Shown piece after piece: positions 58,618-64,000 of a DNA stretch of 64,000 bases. This DNA comes from an uncultured Kiritimatiellota bacterium. Its GTDB lineage: Bacteria > Verrucomicrobiota > Kiritimatiellia > RFP12 > UBA1067. The position numbers and the translations under genes were made by a program. The DNA is taken from assembly GCA_934635225.1 (NCBI GenBank), contig CAKTYZ010000010.1:52406-116405 (forward strand), given 5' to 3'. Position 1 is the stretch's first letter. Each line of letters begins with the position of its first letter. The notes beneath the pieces were generated by a model. It saw only the letters and a list, made by a program, of their open reading frames with translations. It searched no databases and was not told the origin of the DNA.

Positions 58618-61124
58618 GACTCTTTCTTTTCCTTGACACCCAAATCCGAAAGCTTCATCGATATGACGCGCGAGACGCCCTTCTCCTGCTGGGAGACGCC
58701 GTAGACGAGGTCGGAACCCGCAATCGTGTGCTGGTTGTGCGTGATGATCAGGAACTGCGACTGGCGCAGGAACTCCTTGAGCTGCTCGACGAAGCGACCG
58801 ATGTTCGCGTCGTCCAGGGCCGCGTCAAGCTCGTCCAGCATGCAGAACGGCGCGGGCTTGATCATGAAGATCGAGAAGAGCAGCGCAACCGCCGTCATCG
58901 TGCGTTCGCCGCCCGAAAGGAGCGTGACGGACTGCGGACGCTTCCCGGGCGGACGCGCGATGATGTCGATGCCGCACTCCAGCGGGTCCTCTTCGTTCTC
59001 CAGCAGGACGAGTTTCGCCTCGCCGCCGCCGAAGAGCCGCGTAAACATCGTCTGGAAGTTCTTGTTCGCCTGCTCGAAGGTCGAGCGGAACATGCCGCCC
59101 GACGTGCCGTTCAGGTTGTTGATGAGGTCGAGAAGTTGGGCCTTCGCGGCAAGGAGGTCCTCTTCCTGGGCCTTCTCGCGCGCATACCGTTCCTCCAGTT
59201 CGCGGCACTCGTCGATCGCGACCATGTTGACGGGCCCCAGCGCGGCGATTTCGGCCTGAAGGCGACCGACCGTCCCCTCCAGCTCCTCAATCGGCGGAAC
59301 GACGCCATTCTTCCATTCGGGATCGGGTTCGCGCATGACCGCGTCGGCAAAGAGGCCGTACTCGTCCTGCAAGTGCTCGTAGACGTTCTGCCGGCGCATC
59401 GTCGCCTCGGCAGACGCGATCTCCAGCTTGCTGCGGACGTCCTTGGCCTGATCCAAGTCGGCGCGCTTGTGCGCGGCGTCCTGGTCGGCGACGGCAATCT
59501 TCTCCAGCATCTCGGCGCGCTGTCCGCGTCCCTCGTTGATGCAGTCGATGAAGGCCGACGCCTTCTCCTTCAACTCGTCAAGCTGAGACAACAGGTCGCC
59601 CGACTCGTCCGACAGCCGGCTGATCGAGTCCTCATAGCCCGCGATCCGGTCTTCGCGGCCGGCGACGGTGTGCGCCAGCTCCTCGTGCCGGCGGTTCGCC
59701 GCGTCGCGCTGCTGGCCGATGAACGAAAGCTCCTGTTCCATCTGGCTCGCGGCGATGCGCCGCTCGGTGAGGCGCTGGGACGCGGGGATGTGCTTCAGCT
59801 CCATCTCGCGCAGTTCGTTCTCGGTCGCGGTGACGACGGCCATCAGGTCCTCGCGCTTCATCATCGTCGTCACGGTCGTGCCCGAGCGCCAGGTCTCCAC
59901 CGCGCCGTTGCGGCTCACGTCCGCGTCATTGACAAGCGTGCCCGTGCGCGTCGTGTCCGCGACCTCACGCCGCTTCGCGGCCACTTCGGCGCGCTTCGCG
60001 TCAATCGCCTCCTGCAAGGCGTTGAAGTCCGCCTCCTCCGCTTCCAAGGCCTCTTTCGCCGCCGCCAGCGAGTCCGTCAGGAGCTGCGCCTTCTGGTCAA
60101 GCGACTCCGCCTGCATCTTGACCTCTTCCAGCGTCGTCTTCGTCTGGACGATCTCCTCGCGGTCGCGGGCGATGTAGGCGCGGTATTCCTCCACGCGCGT
60201 CGCGTTGACGCCGATGACCTCGCGGGCGCGGGCGTATTCGGCCTCGGCCGCAGCCTGCTGGCCGGCGAGCGCCTGCAGGCGGTCTTCCAGCGTATGCACC
60301 TGGTTGTGGAGATCCTGCGCAAGGCTCTCCGCCGCGCTCACGGTCTCCTGCGCCTCCGCGATCGCCGCATCCACCTCGTTGCGGCTGCGGGCGTTCTGCT
60401 CCAGCTCCTCGTCGTAGCCGTGGATGCGGTTCTTGGAGACGTAGATGTCGAGCCCGCGCAGCTGGTCGCGCAGTTCCTTGTACTTCTGGGCCTTGCCGAC
60501 CTGACGCTGGAGGGACGCGATCTGTCGCTTCATCTCGCGCAGGACATCCGCCTCGCGCAGGAGGTTCTGCTCGGTCTGCTCGATCTTGCGCAGCGCCTCC
60601 TTGCGGTCGGCCTTGAACTTCGTGATGCCGGCCGCCTCCTCGAAGACGGCGCGGCGGTCCTCGGGCTTGGACGACAGAATCGCGTCGATCTGGCCCTGCG
60701 CCATGACCGAGTACGAACTCGTGCCGATGCCCGTGCCCATGAAGAGGTGCTGGACGTCCTTCAGGCGGCTCTGTTGCTTGTTGATGAAATATTCGCCCGA
60801 TCCGTCGCGGTAGACGCGCCGGGTAATCGTCACCTCGTGATAGTCGGTCCCGAGTTCCTTCTCGCAGTCAGTGAAGGTAATCGAGACTTCAGCCAAGCCC
60901 AAGGGCTTGCGCGTGTCCGTGCCGTTGAAGACGACATCGACGAGCTTCGAGCAGCGCAGGGCCGTCGGCTTCTGTTCGCCCAGAACCCAGCGAATCGCAT
61001 CCGAAACGTTGGACTTGCCGCACCCGTTCGGGCCGACAATGGCAATGAGGCCGGGATCGAAGTCGAGTCGCGTCCGGTCCGCAAACGATTTGAATCCAAT
61101 GATTTCAAGATGCTTGAGGTACAT
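58614..61124 (-). CDS. smc: Short SMC-type chromosome segregation ATPase lacking a recognisable hinge
   Basis: This is an 836-residue SMC. The N-terminal head has MYLKHLEIIGFKSFADRT, Walker A GPNGCGKSN (31-39) and the Q-loop region. The C-terminal head (about 630-836) has signature LLSGGERTM (735-743), Walker B FCMLDELDAALD (760-771) and the His switch ITHNQHT. Coiled coil occupies about 165-390 and 425-625. Between them, where bacterial SMC has a hinge of about 150-170 residues, there are only some 35 (TTRTGTLVNDADVSRNG, then AVETWRSGTTVTTMMKR), which may be the last strand of a former hinge. Usual length is about 1150-1200. scpA and scpB are adjacent and intact. A -10 lies 9 nt before the ATG. 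Confidence 0.93.
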   Translation of the reverse strand: MYLKHLEIIGFKSFADRTRLDFDPGLIAIVGPNGCGKSNVSDAIRWVLGEQKPTALRCSKLVDVVFNGTDTRKPLGLAEVSITFTDCEKELGTDYHEVTITRRVYRDGSGEYFINKQQSRLKDVQHLFMGTGIGTSSYSVMAQGQIDAILSSKPEDRRAVFEEAAGITKFKADRKEALRKIEQTEQNLLREADVLREMKRQIASLQRQVGKAQKYKELRDQLRGLDIYVSKNRIHGYDEELEQNARSRNEVDAAIAEAQETVSAAESLAQDLHNQVHTLEDRLQALAGQQAAAEAEYARAREVIGVNATRVEEYRAYIARDREEIVQTKTTLEEVKMQAESLDQKAQLLTDSLAAAKEALEAEEADFNALQEAIDAKRAEVAAKRREVADTTRTGTLVNDADVSRNGAVETWRSGTTVTTMMKREDLMAVVTATENELREMELKHIPASQRLTERRIAASQMEQELSFIGQQRDAANRRHEELAHTVAGREDRIAGYEDSISRLSDESGDLLSQLDELKEKASAFIDCINEGRGQRAEMLEKIAVADQDAAHKRADLDQAKDVRSKLEIASAEATMRRQNVYEHLQDEYGLFADAVMREPDPEWKNGVVPPIEELEGTVGRLQAEIAALGPVNMVAIDECRELEERYAREKAQEEDLLAAKAQLLDLINNLNGTSGGMFRSTFEQANKNFQTMFTRLFGGGEAKLVLLENEEDPLECGIDIIARPPGKRPQSVTLLSGGERTMTAVALLFSIFMIKPAPFCMLDELDAALDDANIGRFVEQLKEFLRQSQFLIITHNQHTIAGSDLVYGVSQQEKGVSRVISMKLSDLGVKEKKES

Positions 61125-61133
61125 TAAGGATAT

Positions 61134-61139
61134 ATTATA
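61134..61139 (-). promoter_or_regulatory. Leaderless promoter of smc
   Basis: TATAAT on the minus strand within TTTTTGGTATAAT ends 9 nt before the smc ATG; no ribosome site fits in between. A short hairpin (TCCCGC/GCGGGA) lies at about 61196-61209 between this promoter and the divergent flavin reductase gene. Confidence 0.6.
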
Positions 61140-61282
61140 CCAAAAATCGGGCCTCCCGTGCTCAAGGCGGAGGGAAAGGAAGGACTAACATCCTTCCCGC
61201 TTGCGGGAGGCGCGGAAAAATGATAAAATGACGACGCTTGATTCCCCTAAATCCCCCTAACGTTAAAGAGGAGAAACGAAAG

Positions 61283-61843
61283 ATGAAGCAGAACCTTGGC
61301 GTGAAGAACTGGATGTTCCCGATGCCGGTCTTGATGGTCGGCACCTATGGCGCGGACGGAACGCCCGACGTCATGAATGCCGCTTGGGGCGGCATCACCC
61401 TGGAGGACGAGATCACGATCTGCATTGACACGTCGCACAAGACGTGGGCGAACATCGCCGCGAGAAAGGCGTTCACGGTCGCCTTCGGAACGGCCGCGAC
61501 CGTCGCGTCTTGCGACTATCTGGGGCTCGTCAGCGGAAACGAGACGCCCGACAAGGTGGCGCGAAGCGGCTTCACCGTGGCGAAGAGCGCGTTTGTCGAC
61601 GCACCCGTCGTCAACGAGCTGCCGCTCGTCCTCGAATGCGAACTCGTCTCAATGAACAAGGAGACCTGCGACGTCGTCGGCAAGATCGTCAACTGCGCGG
61701 TCGAGGAGACGGCGATGACGGACGGTCGTCCGGATGCCGACAAGATGCGGCCGATCTGCTTCGACACGTGTGCGCACGTCTACCGTGTCATGGGCGAGAC
61801 GGTGGACAAGGCGTTCTCCTGTGGAAAAGAGCGGATGCGATAA
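61283..61843 (+). CDS. Flavin reductase / flavoredoxin-family protein
   Basis: This is a 186-residue protein of the FMN-binding split-barrel family. The start at 61283 (GAGGAG about 10 nt upstream) yields MKQNLGVKNWMFPMPVLMVG, the usual beginning of flavoredoxins. TPDVMNAAWGGITLEDEITI is the conserved Met-Asn-Ala-x-Trp flavin segment, and KAFTVAFGTAATVASCDYLG follows with a Cys, then VVNELPLVLECEL. Such proteins use NAD(P)H and FMN to pass electrons in anaerobes. It is the only plus-strand gene in this part and diverges from smc. A -10-like GATAAA lies upstream. Confidence 0.9.
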   Translation: MKQNLGVKNWMFPMPVLMVGTYGADGTPDVMNAAWGGITLEDEITICIDTSHKTWANIAARKAFTVAFGTAATVASCDYLGLVSGNETPDKVARSGFTVAKSAFVDAPVVNELPLVLECELVSMNKETCDVVGKIVNCAVEETAMTDGRPDADKMRPICFDTCAHVYRVMGETVDKAFSCGKERMR

Positions 61844-62042
61844 TGTCATTACAGGCAGCGCGACCGTCCAAGCCGTGCAGAAGGCCGTCATTGATTTCTT
61901 GCTGGTGTTCATGATGTTCTCCATTTCCCGTGTCTCCGACCATAAGAACGCAGCCTTCGCGAGAGATCTACACATAGATGGAAGCATGCGGTGATTTTTC
62001 CGTATTCTTGTTCGTTTTTATCAGTTTCGCCGAAGTTCCACA

Positions 62043-62070
62043 TTGACCTTTCTGGGTAAAATGCTATATT
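62043..62070 (+). promoter_or_regulatory. Promoter in a 434-bp gap without a recognised gene
   Basis: TTGACC (62043-62048), 16 bp, TATATT (62065-62070) is a near-consensus sigma70 promoter reading right. Downstream I see GGGGAG, then a 14-codon ORF at 62122-62166 (MKGTSPFQARFRLL) and an open frame with MTYGFELPSGWTGNPKP that runs into the antisense of the cupin gene. The gap 61844-62277 therefore has a transcription start but no assignable product; a small RNA or short leader is possible. Confidence 0.5.
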
Positions 62071-62277
62071 CTGCTTTAAACAAGGGGAGTTAGGCCCTGA
62101 AACGGGAAGTGTGGAACCGAAATGAAAGGAACGAGCCCATTTCAAGCCCGATTCCGGCTCTTGTGATGGTGATGCGGCAAGATGCCATGCGATGGGAACA
62201 TATGCCGGATGACGTACGGCTTCGAGTTGCCGTCGGGATGGACAGGCAACCCGAAGCCGTTCCTACGAGTTCTTTCT

Positions 62278-62727
62278 TCACCACTTCACGGGCTCGTTGA
62301 GAATCGAGCCGTCGGACGGATTGACGCTGCCAGGTTTCGCGGCCTTGTACTGGACGCAGAGCATCACGAGCGGCTGGTCTCCCGTATTGCGGACGGCCCG
62401 CTTGCCTGCGGGGGCGACACGGACGACCGAGCCCTCCTTCACCGGGATGTTCACGCCATCGACCTGGTATTCGCCCTTGCCCGAAAGGAAGAAGTACAGC
62501 TCCTCGTGGTCCTTGTGGACATGGTAGAAGCCGCCCTCGGTTCCGGGCGCGAAGACCTGGTACGAAAAGTCCGCGCCGCCGGCCTTGACCGCCGAACCGC
62601 CGAAAACCTTGCCCGGAATCTTCACCCCCGGACCAAGTTCCAGCACATAGTCCTTGAGCTCTGCGAGCGGGCCGAGATCGATGGCCGTCGCGTTGGCGAT
62701 TTCCGCCGTTGTCTTGATTTCCTTCAT
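62278..62727 (-). CDS. Cupin-domain protein under MarR control
   Basis: This is a 149-residue single cupin. The metal site is visible as FYHVHKDHEELYFFLSGKGEYQVDG (His-x-His, Glu) and VRVAPAGKRAVRNTGD, with Arg/Lys where the fourth His often sits. Such proteins bind small acids or act as dioxygenase-like or isomerase enzymes; the substrate is unknown. The ATG overlaps the marR stop by 4 bp (ATGA), so both are one transcript controlled by the MarR palindrome at 63183-63196. A phenolic or small organic acid response is the common theme for such pairs. Confidence 0.82.
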   Translation of the reverse strand: MKEIKTTAEIANATAIDLGPLAELKDYVLELGPGVKIPGKVFGGSAVKAGGADFSYQVFAPGTEGGFYHVHKDHEELYFFLSGKGEYQVDGVNIPVKEGSVVRVAPAGKRAVRNTGDQPLVMLCVQYKAAKPGSVNPSDGSILNEPVKW

Positions 62728-63167
62728 CTTGTTTTTCCTTTCTGTTTTTCCTGGTTTGCAAGCACCTTCTCCAACAACCTTTCAAGCGTCTCCGCCTCGT
62801 CAGGCGCGAGTCCATCATAGAACGTCGCGAGATAACGCCGCGAAATCGCCTTGAACGCGGCACGGAGGGCCTCGCCGGACTCCGACAGCCGCACGATCAC
62901 GCGGCGGGTGTCGGCCGCCGACCTCTCGCGGACGACCAGGCCCTGGGCCGACAGCTTGTCGACCAGGACCGTCATCGTCGGGCGCGTCCGGTGGGCGAAC
63001 TCGGCGATCTCGTGCATCGCCGCCTCGCCCTTCAGGAACAGGAACGCCAGAACGTCCCCGTGCGACGGCGCCAGACCTGCGAGACCCGCCCGCGCAAGCT
63101 CTCTGGCCAGCCACCGATGCGACCGCTCGTTCAACCGTGATATCAACATGCCGATGTTGTGGTTCAT
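62724..63167 (-). CDS. MarR-family repressor
   Basis: This is a 147-residue winged-helix regulator (start ATG 63167). The helix-turn-helix is AMHEIAEFAHRTRPTMTVLVDKLSAQGLVVRE, the wing RSAADTRRVIVRLSESGEAL with the conserved Asp-Thr-Arg, and the C-terminal dimer helix ETLERLLEKVLANQEKQ. The alternative ATG at 63176 lies inside the -10 hexamer and is rejected. The -10 TATAAT (63175-63180) is 7 nt before the chosen ATG, so the mRNA is predicted leaderless. A perfect palindrome adjoins the -10, fitting autorepression. The cupin gene overlaps its 3' end. Confidence 0.93.
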   Translation of the reverse strand: MNHNIGMLISRLNERSHRWLARELARAGLAGLAPSHGDVLAFLFLKGEAAMHEIAEFAHRTRPTMTVLVDKLSAQGLVVRERSAADTRRVIVRLSESGEALRAAFKAISRRYLATFYDGLAPDEAETLERLLEKVLANQEKQKGKTR

Positions 63168-63174
63168 GGCGCGC

Positions 63175-63196
63175 ATTATATCATTAGACGTCTAAT
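63175..63196 (-). promoter_or_regulatory. marR promoter with palindromic operator
   Basis: Minus-strand TATAAT (63175-63180) is followed upstream by ATTAGACGTCTAAT (63183-63196), a perfect 14-bp palindrome located in the spacer where a bound MarR dimer would block RNA polymerase. Confidence 0.7.
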
Positions 63197-63322
63197 CATG
63201 TCAATGGCCGTCGTTCGCTGAGGCAATTGTCCAACTCAATGCCCACACCCTATGGACATTTACTTTGGCAAGTGACGCGTTTCGCAATTCTTGTTTTGCC
63301 GCCCAAGAGATACGCCTTTTGG

Positions 63323-63328
63323 TATAAT
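63323..63328 (+). promoter_or_regulatory. -10 of the truncated hydrolase gene
   Basis: TATAAT within TTTTGGTATAAT on the plus strand, 15 nt before the ATG at 63344. It matches the TTTTGGTATAAT sequence seen before smc, scpA and the leader ORF at 28957. Confidence 0.6.
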
Positions 63329-63343
63329 TTATGGCACACAGAA

Positions 63344-63571
63344 ATGAACCGAATTCGACAAAAAATAGCGCGGCAGATTTGCCGCCGCATCACGGCAACG
63401 CTCTTGGCGTTCGCGGCGGCTGTGTTGCCGTTTGTCGCCCGCGCTGAAAAGGCAAACGTCTTTTTCATCCATGGCGCGAACGTAAGCGAACAAGACGCCC
63501 GCGCATGGGCGGCGGAAATGTTCAAGCGGCTGTGGCAGGCCGGGGCGAACATGGAATTCCACCGACTGTAA
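63344..63571 (+). pseudogene. 5' fragment of an exported alpha/beta-hydrolase-like gene
   Basis: Only 75 residues remain: a basic start and signal peptide (ITATLLAFAAAVLPFVARAE) followed by KANVFFIHGANVSEQDARAWAAEM, the HG oxyanion strand and first helix typical of secreted alpha/beta hydrolases, then FKRLWQAGANMEFHRL and a stop. The catalytic Ser, Asp and His regions are missing. The break occurs at GTAAACGGGC (63568-63577), which is repeated at 63760-63769 beyond a periodic palindrome array, suggesting that an insertion or deletion destroyed the gene. The promoter remains intact. Confidence 0.65.
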
Positions 63572-63769
63572 ACGGGCCGCGGCCAGCAGATCTGTGATTT
63601 GGGCCGAGATTCCGCGCTGAACCCCTCGAACGCGACGCTCCATGCGCATCGGCAGGGGGTGTCCATGCGCATGGGACGCCCCCTCGGATGCGCATGGACG
63701 CGGCTTCCCTCCGATTTGGAGAACCAGCCGACGGTCGAGGGCCTCGCCAACGGCAAGAGGTAAACGGGC
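63568..63769. repeat. Interrupted segment with three ATGCGCAT palindromes at 23-bp period
   Basis: ATGCGCAT occurs at 63642, 63665 and 63688, exactly 23 bp apart. The outer copies and their flanks (CCATGCGCATCGG and TCGGATGCGCATGG) are inverted relative to each other, so about 70 bp form one large palindrome centred on the middle copy. The segment is bounded by direct repeats GTAAACGGGC at 63568-63577 and 63760-63769. No gene is seen in it. Confidence 0.75.
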
Positions 63770-63847
63770 GGCTCCTTTACTTTTTGACGGCCCGCCATTG
63801 CCTTTCAGGCCTGCGGACGAGGCGCGAGTGCAGTTGATGGGCGTAGG

Positions 63848-64000
63848 CTACTTCAAGTCCACGGCCACCTTGAAGAATCGGTATGTGGATGCTTTGCCGT
63901 TTACTTCAAGCCAGACGGAGTCAGAGAGGTTGACCTTTCCGAAAATTGTGTACTTGCGGGAGGCGTATGTTTGCGTGTTCCACCCGATGGTGGGCGTTCC
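63848..64000 (-). CDS. 3' end of a secreted protein gene (cut by the window edge)
   Basis: The last 50 codons of a minus-strand gene are present: WNTQTYASRKYTIFGKVNLS, SVWLEVNGKASTYRFFKVAVDLK, then a stop at 63848. The pattern Y-T-I-x-G-K-x-N-L-S-D ending in R-F-F-K-V-x-V is that of small C-terminal beta domains on large secreted proteins of PVC bacteria. The rest of the gene lies beyond the window, so its function cannot be judged. Confidence 0.6.
   Translation of the reverse strand, partial: GTPTIGWNTQTYASRKYTIFGKVNLSDSVWLEVNGKASTYRFFKVAVDLK

Noticed and set aside
61196..61209. Terminator between smc promoter and flavin reductase
   Set aside because: The short TCCCGC/GCGGGA hairpin has no U tract on either strand and no gene ends nearby; it may simply separate two divergent promoters.
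62182..62820. Plus-strand ORF of 212 codons opposite the cupin and marR genes
   Set aside because: Most of it is antisense to two well-supported genes; only the first 35 codons are in free DNA and match nothing recognisable.
63250..63798. Minus-strand ORF of 182 codons over the truncated hydrolase
   Set aside because: It is antisense to the recognisable signal peptide and HG motif of the plus-strand fragment and crosses the palindrome array. No domain.

Overview
The window is about 64 kb of GC-rich bacterial DNA with almost all genes on the minus strand. The content suggests a fermentative, polysaccharide-degrading, Gram-negative anaerobe of the PVC group, most like an uncultured gut or sediment Kiritimatiellota/Verrucomicrobiota relative. 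This is an inference from gene content: an oxygen-sensitive class III ribonucleotide reductase, many secreted glycoside hydrolases, a XylR-type sugar regulator, Tat-exported Gfo/Idh oxidoreductases, large secreted beta-rich surface proteins and degenerate Rhs loci. I see no rRNA, tRNA or CRISPR array.

Layout. 0-4.7 kb: left-edge promoter and structured leader, a Tat-exported Gfo/Idh/MocA oxidoreductase, nrdD under two NrdR-like boxes, and an HU-family protein. 4.8-14.4 kb: an operon (cupin, large secreted surface protein, two-module glycosidase) opposite a divergent XylR/AraC regulator. 14.4-28.9 kb: a rhamnose-oriented saccharolytic region with a GH78 rhamnosidase, a sialate O-acetylesterase fused to a GH106 rhamnosidase, an unassigned secreted protein, a three-repeat secreted protein and a GH5-like glycosidase. 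A GntR/LacI-type regulator follows, and two operon promoters share the same tandem operator. An array of seven identical palindromes at exact 22-bp spacing lies between two of these genes. 29.0-33.6 kb: an MGH1-like glycosidase, a double-headed alpha/beta hydrolase and an apparently N-truncated O-antigen ligase-like protein.

33.7-40.9 kb is the most unusual part: a run of orphan Rhs C-terminal tip cassettes on one strand. Each has a short conserved Rhs core, a different C-terminal domain, and one or more small membrane or lipoprotein genes that look like cognate immunity genes. The cassettes carry near-identical DNA repeats, small palindromic insertions and recycled pieces of the neighbouring ligase gene. 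41.0-52.2 kb: a second saccharolytic operon (GH110-like, MBL-fold hydrolase, beta-solenoid protein with a G10 tract, dual-TIM-barrel glycosidase, GH39-like enzyme).

52.3-61.1 kb is conserved cell biology: radical SAM/B12 protein, DsbD-like reductase, a small tail-anchored protein, a LysM/TPR lipoprotein, scpB, scpA, an orphan NarL-type response regulator and smc. The SMC is only 836 residues and has no recognisable hinge. 61.2-64 kb: flavin reductase, an autoregulated MarR-cupin pair, a truncated hydrolase gene disrupted next to a second periodic palindrome array, and the 3' end of a secreted protein.

Two expression styles are visible. Polysaccharide genes mostly have Shine-Dalgarno leaders. 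Several housekeeping or regulatory genes (smc, scpA, the DsbD-like gene, marR, the XylR-type gene) have a -10 hexamer only 7-9 nt before the ATG, which predicts leaderless mRNAs. All functions are assigned by reading the protein sequences; no database search was possible.
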